A stretch of 64,000 bases of DNA, from the NCBI GenBank assembly GCA_019633425.1, contig WSUB01000080.1:62001-126000 (forward strand), written 5' to 3'. The notes below the pieces were generated by a model that worked only from the letters and a program-made list of their open reading frames with translations, had not been told where the DNA came from and searched no databases. The DNA comes from Tulasnella sp. 424. Taxonomy: Eukaryota; Basidiomycota; Agaricomycetes; Cantharellales; Tulasnellaceae. Within the stretch, counting starts at the first letter, position 1, and every line of letters begins with the position of its first letter. Shown here piece after piece: positions 1 to 10,933 of this stretch. A program made the position numbers and the translations under genes.

Positions 1-63
1 TAAGTGAGTGGTCTTGCCACCAGAACAGTACTCGATGAAGCGTGTGGTAACTCCGAACTGTAG

Positions 64-1552
64 GTACGACCGCGAATTTCTGCTGCAGTTCAAGCTATTC
101 TGCAGAGACAAGCCCCAGTTTTCCAGTAATCTTGACGGGCTTGGTGTCGAGCGTCCTCCTCCACTCGCTGAGAGCGACCTTTCACGTTTCCATTACGCGC
201 AAGGCTCGATGGGCCGTTGGACTCAAAGGGCCGTTGGCGGTAGTGGCGGGCTCAATTCCGGCTCTCCGGGAGGAGTTGCTAGTCAGCTACCAACGAGATC
301 GAGGACGAGGACTCCACGGGTAGATCCCAATAATATTCCACCTCCTCAACAGCAGCAGCCAGTACACGAAGCAACCTTCGGGAGCACCAAAGCAGCCGCC
401 TCTTTGAGAGCATGCAAGAACCCCTGGACTCCCTGGTCAGTCGGCCGGAACAAGCGCACGCAGGGTCAGAATTCACTCGAGTTCACGGAGAGAAAGGTTC
501 AAGCCCTGTTGAACAAATTGGCCTCAAAGAACTTTGATGCCATCTTGGGTCAAGTTCTCGGTCTGGCGAATACGTCCGAGGACGAGAAGAAAGGCCCCGT
601 GCTGGACTTGATCGCCAAGTTGGTGCTCGAGCAGGCTTCCGAGACGCCGCTGTTTGTCGAAGTATTCGCGCGGTTTTCCAAGGAGATGACGGCGAAACTT
701 CCAGCGGGTGTCCGGGACGGCAATATAAGGAATCCGGCTGGCAAGCCGATTGCCGGTGGTCAGTTGTTTCGCAAGTACCTGCTTGACAGGTGTAAGGAGG
801 ACACGATGCGTAGTATGTCAGTTGTTCGAACCGGTCTATCCAATCCCAGCGCTCAGGACGACAAGGTTTCCGGAGTTCGTTTCGAGGATGAAGCCAACAA
901 CAAAAAGCCCGCATTATTCTCCGATCAGTACTACATTATCTACAAGGCCAAGCGTCAAAGCCTCAATCTCACTCGTTTCACGGGAGAGTTGTTCAAAGTA
1001 CAGATGCTTACGGAGCGTATTATACACGAACTTATCAAGATACGCCTAGCTAAGATCAATAATCCTGAAACAGACGAAATCGAGATGCTGTGCATACTGG
1101 TGAAGACTGTCGGCCAAGAGCTGGACACCCCCAAAGCGAAAGGTCATATCAATATCTACTTTGAAAGGATGGCGAAGTTAGTGGATAGCAACAAATTACC
1201 GTCGAGGCTCAAGTTTATGCTGATGGTAAGAGGCACTCTACAATCCTTATTGCTGTGAGGTACTGATACCATCAAATCGTCCCTACAGGATGTCATGGAC
1301 CTCAGGAAACGCAATTGGGGCCCGAGGGAAAGGACTGCCCAACCTCGCGAGCAGGTAAGAAGCGTCCACAAAGAGCAACATCGTAAGGTTGGAGCTGATA
1401 TATTGGAGGTAAAGCAATCGCAAGGAACATCCCAAGAAAAACAAGACTCCAAGCCCGGGCGGAAATCCCGTCGCAAGAAATCGCCTTCTCGTATCGCTTC
1501 CACGAACAACGCTCCCTCAGCTTCCGAAAATAACAATAAAGGGGCAACTTGA
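64..1552 (+). CDS. eIF4G-type translation initiation factor, 3' part (eIF4E-binding motif + MIF4G)
   Basis: Scaffold of cap-dependent translation initiation: eIF4G binds eIF4E and, through MIF4G, eIF4A. The exon opens at a TAG acceptor with YDREFLLQF, the Y-x4-L-hydrophobic eIF4E-binding motif. After about 130 low-complexity residues a MIF4G domain follows, from KVQALLNKL through QMLTERIIHEL and LDTPKAKGHINIYFERM to DVMDLRKRNW. One intron (1,226-1,288) interrupts it. After MIF4G there is only a basic tail of about 70 residues, with no MA3 domain. The N-terminal half lies left of the window, whose first bases are the preceding intron just after its GT. The related gene at 24,069 has the opposite content: eIF4G N-terminus without MIF4G. 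The reading frame is clean. Whether this is the main eIF4G or a second copy cannot be told here. Confidence 0.88.
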
Positions 1553-1913
1553 TAGCTACTTTACAAAGAAGGTGTTCGGAAGTACCTTTTGTCTCCGTGC
1601 CTGGTTTGCCTTTCGGGAGGTCGCCCGACACCTCTGCCACTCCCTCCAAGGCCCAAATACTGTTTATTTCAATGTAACGAGTTTATGTAAAGATGTAAAC
1701 TCAGCGAGATGTTGTGCGGTCTCTTATCTTGGTGTGCCGTGCACCTTAGGGGTGAGCCTATCCTGAGAAGGAGGACTCCTGATCCCGTCCCGATTTGGGA
1801 ACACCCTTTCTTGCGGCCGTTACTCGGGTGGACAGTCTCATATCCTGCATATATACCCCTAATGAAGACTACTTCTTCTCCTCCTCATAGTCGCCATAAT
1901 CTTCCTCTCAAAG
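1553..1913. promoter_or_regulatory. Intergenic region with TATA box of the coiled-coil gene G1
   Basis: No gene is seen here. A TATATA element at about 1,850-1,855 lies some 60 nt before the ATG of the next gene. Two paralogues of that gene (starts near 46,915 and 48,451) have a TATA-like element 45-60 nt before their ATG, which supports this as the core promoter. Confidence 0.5.
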
Positions 1914-3313
1914 ATGCACATTCCTCAGCCAGAAGAAGCAGAACCGTTCCATCCGTATTGGCAGCCACCGGTATCCCCAGACAAAATGCTCGAGGATGAA
2001 GCGAGCAACACATACCTCCTTGCGCAAAGTCTGATGTACATGGCGACGTCTCCGTCACCTCTGCCTACGCAAGAGAGCTTGGACATGGCGGTTGCAGTCT
2101 TTCGGGCTGCGATGAGGCTTCAGTCTCCCCCCGTTTACGAGAGAAACGACAGCAACGATATCGAAAAGCTTCATAGCCGACTCGAATCCATCGAACAAGC
2201 AAGTAGAAAAATGCCATTCTCCCTTGGTCAAAGTTTCATAGAGCTGATGGCGTCGTGTCTCTAGGAGCTGAGAGCTAGCAAGGAGGAAACCTCTCGTGCC
2301 TTCCTTGCTTTGAATGCCAAGCTTGATAATATCATGAAAGGATTTGAGGCCCAGGCGAGTGTGCTTCATAATTATATGAGAGAATGAAACTGACGCCTTC
2401 GTTGCAGACGGTTTGTTTCACCGCGACGGCTAAAACCATCGAGGACGAGGTGCGAACGTGTATTACATTGCCCACGCCGCGTCGCGAGTCTGACGCCAGC
2501 ATTGAATCGTAGACTCGGAAGTGCTTGAGCACGTTTAAAGACTTGAGCTCGGGGATCAAATCGATTAAGAAGGAAGTCAAAGCTTTGATGGTCGTGGTCG
2601 AAGAGGTCGACCCGGACATGTACACCCCAGTCGAGGTCAAGGTTGGTCGTAGCTCCACTACGAAAAAGGAGGGGCTGATATGGAGGATTCTTGAATAGAG
2701 TGCCGGGAGTTCTAAATCGAAGGGCGCAACACTTGATGGAGAATGGACCCAAGTTGGTCACGATGCGGTTTCTTCACGAAGCCACGAAGAAGCGTGGAAC
2801 GGAGTCGAGCCAGAGGTCAAAGCTAGTAGCGTACCGGGCAATGTGACTGCCAAAACTCGTCCCGAGAGACCAACATCAGGTATTACTACAACTGCATCAA
2901 ATCGTGCGCTCATTCATACATTTTCTTCTTTGAAGCCGCGTTAAACACGCAGAATCTCAAAACACCCCGTGCCGCACAACTTGAACAACCTGTCCTTTCG
3001 ACTTCCTCTGTTCAAGCCCACTCGCGCATAAATTTGGTCACTGAGGCCAAGTCGTTGACTCAAGTCTCAGGGGGTGGCTGCCTCGGTTCCCCAGAATCGG
3101 ATGACCGTGTGGCTACAGCACTCAACGAAGAGGAAGCTGGGCCGAACAAAAAAGGTGTTCAGAGTGAACGGAAGGAACCGAAGACGAAAGCAGAGAAGAA
3201 GGAGGAGAAGAAGAAGAAGAAGAAGACGCTTATTGCTGAAGAGGAGGAGGCCAGAGACCAATGAGGTTGTCGGGGCTGTGGGCAGCGAGCGCTGGGATAA
3301 CCTCTGCCAGTGA
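1914..3313 (+). CDS. Coiled-coil protein G1, paralogue of the genes at 45.6-46.9 kb and 47.3-48.5 kb
   Basis: Not a recognised family. Exon 1 (1,914-2,198) encodes an acidic, Pro-rich start and then a helical stretch with LAQSLMYMATSP and MAVAVFRAAMRLQS. Exon 2 (2,265-2,354) contains TSRAFLALNAKLDN, almost the same as TTRAFLALNAKVDR in the minus-strand gene at 48 kb, so the two are paralogues. Introns 1 and 2 appear to be GC-AG (donors GCAAGT at 2,199 and GCGAGT at 2,355). Exon structure beyond 2,408 is uncertain: several in-frame stops must be removed by splicing, and the end may be a Lys/Glu-rich frame stopping at 3,264 or a second frame stopping at 3,313. The helical module resembles the N-terminus of the SH3 genes just downstream. 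The 3' half could be degenerate. Confidence 0.55.
3186..3246. repeat. GAA/AAG microsatellite-like run
   Basis: Purine-rich run of AAG/GAA triplets near the 3' end of G1. It reads as poly-Lys/Glu in one frame and poly-Arg in another. A shorter AAG run with the same flanking sequence recurs at about 10,130-10,160. Confidence 0.7.
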
Positions 3314-3975
3314 TAGTTAATTGGTTAGGGTCATAGGAAGTACTGCCAAGTGCCCAGTTGGACACAAAATATTTGAATAAAATGCTCTGTGGAATTGAGC
3401 CCCTTGATACCGTAAGCAACCGTCGGACTGCTACCCCACCGATTCGATTGAACTATCAAGGCGGTGAGATCCGAAGGCGCAGGCCCAAGCTATTGTAAGA
3501 TCTCAAGTTTCCGGAATGTAGTACAGATACAGAGAAGGCTTTACCTCGCCAGAAAATGTGGTTACACGGGCATCGATGCTCTTCTGATCATCCAGGTGGG
3601 GGCGGATATAGATTTGCGATCCTCGGGTTGACTTTGATACTCTGCGCTATAACATCGCTGAATTTGTTGTGAAGGGAACTTATGTAAGCACATGTGACGC
3701 AACTTTGTCCAACTGCTGGTTCCGTGAAGTACTAGTATGTGACGTTAGCAAGTTACCCCGCCGAACATCTCACGGCTTTCTACGTGCAAACCTCCGCCTT
3801 CCGTCTAACTCGACCCGACCAGCTTGACGGTTATTCAACCCTACGACATTTTCCGCAAATCTTGACACACTCTTCAAGTGTGCCACATCTTGACCTCTCC
3901 ACGAAGTCTTGTTCCAGGTCCAGAAGCCTGCATAAGACCCTTCCCCCCCCCCCCGTGCCTTGTTCCTTTGTCGCA
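3314..3975 (+). promoter_or_regulatory. Upstream region of SH3 gene A1
   Basis: No gene is seen. The stretch matches the upstream region of A3 (10,230-10,933). TGACGTTA at 3,740-3,747, followed by a conserved block ending CATCTCACGG, recurs before all four SH3 genes and includes a CRE-like TGACGT core. A run of 12 C residues (3,943-3,954) lies about 20 nt before the ATG and is unique to this copy. Confidence 0.5.
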
Positions 3976-6006
3976 ATGACCAGCGAAATCGACGAGCTAG
4001 AGGCGCTCCTTGCTGCGCTCCGCCTATCCTTTCTCACATCATCCTCGACCACAAGCTCGCCAGAAGCCCTACGTCAAAGCATTGCAGTCTTCCGTGCGGC
4101 GTTGAGACCTCAGGGTATCGATATCGTGGTGGCCAGCCCTTCGCCAACTGTAGCCCATATGCAGAAGTCGGATGATGGCAATCATCATGTAAGACAATTT
4201 TGTGAAGAAACGACACCACATCTACTAAATAAGCTCATAATCCGTAGGATTTTGTCAACGCTGGAGAGCCGACCAGTGCAGCCTCGACCACTTGTGGTGG
4301 CGACAATAGAAACGACGTGGCAAGTCACCAGCGCTTCACGCGGTGACATATGTCTTATGTGTCTTTAGGTTTCTCAAATTGTTAGGCAAATGGATCTCGT
4401 CCACGTCGAGGTAAGACCTAATAGGTCTTGCATGCAGATACGTGCTCACGTTTGACTTTGTGACAGCTTCGCCAGGGCACCGATCACATTCGAGAGCTTG
4501 TTCAGAGCGTAGAAGAGCTCGAGCAAGAAGTACGGGACTTACGCTCTGCGGTGGTAGCTCCAAAATCTCTTGCAAATACCAAGGTGGGTTCATGATGTGG
4601 TGTTTGTTGGTTCCCATTCCCCGTCCTAACATTTTGTCATAAGGACCACCCTCCACCTTCACCCCCGGTCATAGATGCCGTTGAAAAATGCGCGATCTGG
4701 AACCCAGTCAATCAAGCCCAAGTGAAGCCTTCTCCCAGTTCGTGTGCACTAGGAGGTTCTCGTTCTACCCCCTCGATGCCCACTGGTCCTCACCCAGTCT
4801 CGGAGGTTACAACAAGCAGCTCTACTCCCAGCCCGATCATTACTGCTCGTTCATTTATTCCTCCCAAGCGTCCTTCGCCTCGTGTCGCTCCCCAACTTGC
4901 TAGTGGTGCGACTCCCATAAATTCAGCCTGTAGCCCCCGCGCAACTGAGGTGACGGAACTTCCTACTCTCCCTCACCTACGGTCTGGGCCTCCATCGCCC
5001 GCCCCTTGCCCGGTGGCCATCCCAACCCCAGCGCAGACCCTGAACACCGTTCCCATAAATCCTCCCTACGCTTCTAGGCCACCCTCTCTAGTTCCAGTTC
5101 CTGTGAACACACCAGAAGCTATACCTGTTTCTCCAGAGAGTCCCAAGCCAGCGTTGTTAGACATCAAGCCGAAGGACTGCACGGACCAGACAGTAGCTCG
5201 CCGAACCGGCAAAAAGGGGGCCACACGAATGAATGAATGTAAGACTCGCGCTCCGAATGACGAAGAAAAAAAGAAAGTGGAGGACGCCAAGGGTATAGAG
5301 GACTTTGTCACCGCTGAGTCCCGTCCAAAGTCGCCCATTATCGCGACAGCCATCCGTTAGTGCGTATTAATGACCCATTCATATTGCGTCCATGCCCGTT
5401 TACTCACTATGATGCAGCTTTTCGACGGGAGAAGAAGGAGATTTAGAGTTCAAAGTAGATACTAAGATCACAATCCTCGACCATGTAACCACTCAGGTGG
5501 GCTGGATGTATGGAGAAACAACCGAGACACGTCGAGGCATCTTCCCCGGTACTTCTTCCGCGCCTCTGAAACGCATTTCAATCCATGATGAACATGCTTC
5601 ATATTTTTTTACTAACCATAGCTCGCTATGTGCGGGAAGTGTCCCATATGGACATCAAGGATGAGACAAAGCCGGGCTCAAAGTCTCCTGCTTTTGTGGA
5701 GGCTATTGACGGATAGTATGCGACGCTCCTCCCTTTCTGGGTGCGCACCCATTGACTCGCCTTTGTCCAGCTATTTCAATTCGCGGGACAAAACCGAGTT
5801 AAACTTCTCACGAGATATGATCCAAGTCCTTGACTCCCCAGACACCCCCGTCGGTTGGATGTATGGAGAAGTCATCGAGACACGCCGGGGGATCTTCCCT
5901 GGTGCGTTCTTTTATTTTATGACACCTTAGGTGCTCATCTGAGTAGGTGAAGGACTCACCGCATGTTCCCTCTGTGTTACCAGCTCGGTTCGTAAGGCTT
6001 GAATAG
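3976..6006 (+). CDS. Tandem-SH3 coiled-coil protein, copy A1
   Basis: Predicted protein of 512 residues from nine exons: 3,976-4,188; 4,248-4,319; 4,369-4,410; 4,467-4,583; 4,644-5,359; 5,418-5,548; 5,622-5,715; 5,771-5,901; 5,984-6,006. All junctions keep frame; intron 2 uses a GC donor. Residues 1-45 form a helical module (IDELEALLAALRLSFLTSS, then LRQSIAVFRAALRP). Exons 3-4 form a coiled coil (DHIRELVQSVEELEQEV). A Pro/Ser/Thr-rich region of about 240 residues follows. Two SH3 domains (about 387-430 and 462-508) share GDLEF/ELNF, GWMYGE, TRRGIFP and ARxV; the usual ALYDY start is not conserved. The architecture suggests a cytoplasmic scaffold or adaptor binding Pro-rich ligands, but no function is known. 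First of four tandem copies. Confidence 0.8.
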
Positions 6007-6597
6007 GGATGGTCCGCGTCAGCGATCTTAGTCTGTGTGGCGGCTAATCTGGAGGACGACGCGGAGCGGAGAACGATAAACCCAACCGCTAGTTGACCTT
6101 GTCGATAGTAACATGCAGGTTTCCCTATTCTTTGCTATTGATCGATAGCAATGTCACGGTCATGTACGTATTTGAAGTGAAGAACCGCAGGGCGTAATTG
6201 TTCAGCGCACTGTGAGGAAACCTCACAATTGTCGGCATGTCTGGTTTGCTTCGAAGGTGGTATCGGATTGTTACGCTAGCGAGCCCCGAAACGCATTTGG
6301 AGATTGCGTGATTGTTCGCGACCTATCGCTGCCGAGAGGCGCTTTTCTATTGAATAACGAAAGAAAGATAGTCCTTTATTCGTCCAAACATCTACACTCC
6401 CAACAGAGTCGTCCCAAAATTTCTGTTTTATGTAATTGGATTATGAAGATTTCACTGTACTATTGCTCACTGGTCGGCAGCCCGAAGACAACCTCAACGC
6501 CCGCGCTCCACCTTCCAGCCAACAAGCTCTAGTTCGCAGCACAATCTACTCTAAATCCCACTTCCTAAATATTTCAATCGTAAGAATAGAAAGGGTT
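6007..6597. other. 3' flank shared by the SH3 and F-box genes; no gene seen
   Basis: The first 150 nt match the 3' flanks of A2 and A3. The segment from about 6,470 to 6,560 matches the 3' flank of the F-box genes at 16.5, 18.9 and 21.3 kb (shared core TCAACGCCC and TTTCAGCCAACAA-like sequence). No independent coding sequence is supported. Confidence 0.5.
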
Positions 6598-6825
6598 TTA
6601 GACCGAAGACTTTCACCTCGAATGACGCCAACTAGACGCGTTCGACAAGTCGACACAGCCATTCAACTTGTTGACGACGACTCCGTTCACTCGACCATCC
6701 CCAAGAATAATTTGATTAATGGAATCTTTTCCTGTGCTTGCCCTCCAAGCCTCCACCATTTGCGATATGTCACCAGCTTTGAATTGCGTCAAGGCCCGAG
6801 GGGAGTGCTGGCTTGTGCACACATA
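6598..6825 (-). pseudogene. F-box gene 3' relic behind A1
   Basis: The minus strand translates to a piece matching the C-terminus of the F-box proteins at 16.7-22.9 kb: GDISQMVEAWRAS, SINQIILGDGRVN and KLNGCVDLS align with DILKIVEARRAN, SINHITLHTGQVN and KLKGFVECLE. Only about 60 residues remain; nothing upstream matches the body of the gene. It lies convergent to A1, as the intact F-box gene lies convergent to A4. Confidence 0.75.
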
Positions 6826-6835
6826 TATGAGTAAG

Positions 6836-7182
6836 ATGTATGAAATTGAGCTCTGTGATACCGTTGACGGTCGTCAAGCTGCAACGAATAAATAGGTTTA
6901 TCTCGCCAGAATGCATCCGGTTATCCGGGACACATGATCTTTCTGACGATTCAGTTCCTGGCGTATATCCGCCCGGGGTTGACCCCGTAGGGTTTGCACC
7001 CGCGGTTTGCCTGATTTGTTTTGATGGCGATGTAAACACGCCTGACGCCATCAGTTGATTTCCGAAGCATGTGACGTTACCAACTCCGCCGAACGTCTCA
7101 CGGTTCTCCTTTTACGTTGTTCACTTGCAAACCGGTCTCTGCGCGTTCCCCTCCCTCGCACCAACTTAACTACCTTGTCACG
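6836..7182 (+). promoter_or_regulatory. Upstream region of SH3 gene A2
   Basis: Resembles the upstream region of A4 (13,650-14,028) over most of its length, including a stretch through TCTGACGATTCAGTT and the TGACGCCATCA motif. TGACGTTA lies at 7,072-7,079, 111 nt before the ATG; in A4 the distance is 108 nt. Confidence 0.5.
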
Positions 7183-9290
7183 ATGACTGGCGGAATCGAC
7201 GAGCTGGAGGCGCTCCTTGCTGCCCTCCATCTATCCTTTCTCACATCATCCTCGGCTACAAGCTCGCCAGAAGCCCTACGTCAAAGCATTGCAGCCTTCC
7301 GTGCCGCGTTGAGCCCGCAAAGTATTGTGGTGGCCAGCCCTTCGCCAACTGTAGCCCATATGCAGAAGCAGGATGATAGCAACCATCGTGTAAGGAAATT
7401 CTATGAAGAAACGCCACTGCGTTTACTAAGCAGCCAATGCTCCGTAGGATTTTGTCACTGCTGGAGAGCCGACTAGCGCAACCTCGCTTGTGGTGACGAC
7501 GATAGAATCGACATGGCAAGTCACCTGCTTTTCGCGCCGTGACATACGTCTTATGTGTCTTTAGGTTTCTCAACTCGCTAAGCGGATGGATCTCGTCAAC
7601 GCCGAGGTAAGGCTTACTAGGTCTTGCATGGATATACGTGCTCACGTTTGAGTTTGTGACAGCTTCGCCAGGGTAACGATCACATTCGGGAGCTTGTTCA
7701 TAGTGTAGAAGAGCTCAAGAAAGAAGTACGAGATTTACGCTCTGCGGTGGTAGCTCCAAAATCTCTTGCAAATACCGAGGTGGGTTCATGATGTGGCGTT
7801 TGTTGGGTCCATTCCCCGCCCTAACATTTTTCCATAAGGGCCACCCTCCACCTTCACCCCCGGTCATAGATGCCGTTGAAAAATGCGCGACCTTGACTCC
7901 AGTCAATCAAGCCCAAGCAGAGCCTTCTCCCAGTCCGTATGCAGTGGGAGGTTCTCGTTCTACCCACTCGATACCCACTTGTCCTCAGCCAATCCCGGAA
8001 GTTACAACAAGCAGCTCGATTCCAAGCTCGATCATTCCAAGCTCGATCATTCCTGCGCGTTCGTTCATTCCTCCCAAGCTTCCTTCGCCTCGTGTCGCTC
8101 CCCACCTAGTTAGTGGCGCGACTCCCATGACTCCGGCCCATAACCCCACGCAACTGAAGCGACAGAACTTCCCACTCTCCCTCCCCTATGGTCTTGGCTT
8201 CCATCGCTCGCCCCTTTCCCAGTGGCCATCCCAACCCCAGCGCAGACCCTAAACACCGTTCCCCTAAATCCTCCCGACTCTTCTAGCCCACCCTCTCCAG
8301 TTCCAGTTCCTGTGGACACACCGAAGACTATACCTGTTTCACCAGAGAGTCCCAAGCCAGCGTTGTCCGACGTCGAACCGAAGGACTGCACGGACCAGAC
8401 AGTACCTCGCTTAACCGGCGAAAAGGGGGCCACACGAAGGGATGAGTGTGAGATACATGCTCCGAATGACGAAAGAAAAACGAAAGCGGAGGACGCCGGG
8501 GGCCTAGAAGATTCCGTCGCCGCTGAGTCCCGCCCAAAGTCGCCCGTTATCGCGACAGCCAACCGTTAGTGCGTAATGACCCATTCATGTTGCGTCTATA
8601 CCCGTTTACTCACTACGATGCAGCTTTTCGCCGAGCCAAGGAGGAGATTTACTTCTCAGACGAGGCGATAAGATCAGAATCCTCGACAATGCAACCACCT
8701 CTGTCGGCTGGATGTATGGAGAAGTAGTCGAGACCCGTCGAGGCATCTTTCCTGGTACGTTTTTCACGCCTCTAAAACGCATTTCAATCCATGATAAACA
8801 TGCTGCATATTTCTTCTCTTAACTACAGCTCGATGTGTGCGGGAAGAGTCATGTCTGGACGCCGAGGACGAGGACGGGGACGATAACGAGGACGAGTTGA
8901 ACAGCTACCATATCTATGACAATTCTGAGACAGCAGAGCCGGATTCAAGGTCGCCTGTTATAGTGACGGCTGTTGAGTAGTATGCGATGCTCCTCCTTTT
9001 CTTTGTGCGGACTAAATGACCGCCTTTATCCAGCTATGGCTCGGCAGTGACACCCGCGGACGAGTTAACCTTCTCAGTGGGAGATACGATCAAAGTCCTT
9101 GACTCTCCAGACACTCCCGTTGGTTGGATGTATGGAGAAATCGTCAAGACACGCCGAGGGTTCTTCCCTGGTACGTTATTTTTATGTTTTTATTATTATT
9201 TGGGGGCACCTCAGGTGCGCATTTCCAGTACGTGAAGTACTCACTGCATATTTTTTCTGCGTACCAGCTCGGTTCGTAACACTTGAATAG
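7183..9290 (+). pseudogene. Tandem-SH3 coiled-coil gene, copy A2 (frameshifted)
   Basis: Same nine-exon plan as A1: helical module (LEALLAALHLSFLTSS), coiled coil (DHIRELVHSVEELKKEV), Pro-rich region and two SH3 domains (GDKIRILD...GWMYGE...TRRGIFP and ELTFSVGDTIKVLD...GWMYGE), ending ARFVTLE. Two lesions are visible by comparison with A1, A3 and A4. A 4-nt deletion in exon 2 near 7,485 could be bypassed with an alternative GTGGTG donor. A 1-nt deletion in the Pro-rich exon near 8,150 switches frame and leads to a stop at about 8,250, before both SH3 domains. The linker between the SH3 domains has an acidic insert absent from the other copies. Called a probable pseudogene; a sequencing error at 8,150 is the alternative. 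Confidence 0.72.
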
Positions 9291-9759
9291 GAATGGTCTC
9301 CAAATAAGCGACGTTCGTCTGGGAGGGTAGTCTAGAAGACAACGCGGAGCGGAGAACGATAATCCCAACCGTCGGTCGACGTCATTGATTGCACTATACG
9401 ATATCCAACTCCTTGCTAGAGATTGATGGCAATGTATTTGAAGTGGAGAACTCCAGGGCATAATCGTTTAGCGCATTGCACGAAAACCCCACATTGGTCA
9501 ACACGTCTGTTTCGGTTCGAACGTGGTATTGGATTGTGACCCCTGAAATGCATTTAGAGCCTGCGTGGTTGTTCTCTAGCTGTCGCCGAGAGGCGCGTTT
9601 CTATTGAATAATAGAAGAAAGCCCCATATTCGGGCGGCCCGGGGACAAATTCAACGCCCACCCTCTACCTTTCAGCCAACAACGCTCAGCGTTCGATCTG
9701 TTCTGAATTCCCCTTCCTAAATATTTCAATCTTGAGCTTAGACAAATCACAAGAGCTTA
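9291..9759. other. 3' flank of A2; no gene seen
   Basis: Matches the 3' flanks of A1 and A3, then (9,630-9,740) the conserved F-box 3' flank. No coding sequence is supported. Confidence 0.5.
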
Positions 9760-9975
9760 GGAAGGATGACTTCCACCTCAAACGACGCCAGCTTTCACCA
9801 GCTCGACTCGTCGGCGTTCGACACAGCCCTTCAATTTGTTGACGACGGATCAGCTCACTAGACCGTCCTCGAGAACAATCCAATTTATTGAATTTGTCCC
9901 TATGCTCGCTCTCAGCTTCCACCCTCTGCGATATGTCGTCAGCTTTGAATTCAATTGCGTCTAGGCCCTCCAGGA
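9760..9975 (-). pseudogene. F-box gene 3' relic behind A2 (frameshifted)
   Basis: On the minus strand FKADDISQRVEAE aligns with the F-box C-terminal DILKIVEARR motif. After that the frame shifts, but the nucleotide match to the F-box 3' end continues. Same position and orientation relative to A2 as the relic behind A1. Confidence 0.6.
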
Positions 9976-10933
9976 GCGCCAAGTGCCCACTTGTACACCG
10001 ATATTTGAGTACGTCGTACTAGACAACTGTATACTATGGAATTAAGTTCTATGAACGCCGTCAAGCTGCAAAAATCGCGCCACTGCCGCAAGCTCAAACT
10101 GGTTCCAAACCTAATCTATTGTACGGCCTCAAGAAAAAGAAGAAGAAGAAGAATTTTGTTTTCGAGGAGGGGGTCAGATACTGATGAGGTTGTCAGGGCG
10201 GTGGGCAGCGAGTGCCAGGATAACTTCTGATAGTCCGCTCGTTCGCGGGATACCAAGTGCCCAGTTAGACACACATGTTTGAGTCGGATGGTCTATGTAA
10301 TCGGGCCCTTTGATGCCGTTGGCAACCGTCAAACCGCGACCCACCGACCCAATTGAACCATCGAGAAGGCCGCAAGCCCAAGCTATGCCACAGCCTCCTT
10401 CAAGTTTCTGGGGTGTTACCTCGCCATAAAATGTGGTTACGCAAGGATCGACGTTCTTCTGATGATCTGGCAGCTCGTAGCGCATATAGATTTAGGATCC
10501 CCAAGGCTAACTTGATACTCTGCACTAGTGGCTTCGCTGAGAAGTATGTGACGTTAGCAAGTTACCCCGACAAACATCTCACGGCTTTCTTTTGGGTGTT
10601 TGCGTTGCAAGCCTCGGCAGCCTCGGCCCTTCCTCCAACGCGACCCGGATTGACGGATATCCACCCTACAACATGGTCCGCAAATAATATTTACACAGAG
10701 TGCGCCACATCTTGACCACTCCACGAAGTCTTGTTGCGGGCCTAGGAGCGGGAGCGGCTACTTGGAACTCGGAGACTCGGAGAAGGCTATTTTCAGTAAA
10801 TTTGGGGACCTCCCGTTATCTGATGCCCCACCGCAAGGGTACATTAGTGGGGATATATAGCCTCATTTGTACACCGAGTTCACCCATCCTGCGTAAGACT
10901 CCTCCCCCACACGAACCTAGTTACATTGTCGCA
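9976..10933 (+). promoter_or_regulatory. Composite upstream region of A3, with a relic of the G1 3' end
   Basis: Three pieces are joined here. About 10,029-10,080 resembles the start of the A2/A4 upstream regions. About 10,130-10,232 matches the 3' end of G1 (AAG run, then GATGAGGTTGTCAGGGC-type sequence, compare 3,195-3,315). From 10,240 on it matches the A1 upstream region. TGACGTTA lies at 10,549-10,556 and a TATATAG element near 10,853. No gene is supported. Confidence 0.55.

Noticed and set aside
3074..3313. Arg-rich reading frame (runs of R) at the end of G1
   Set aside because: It is the AAG/AGG microsatellite read in another frame; a long poly-Arg stretch is not credible by itself, though the true final frame of G1 is uncertain.
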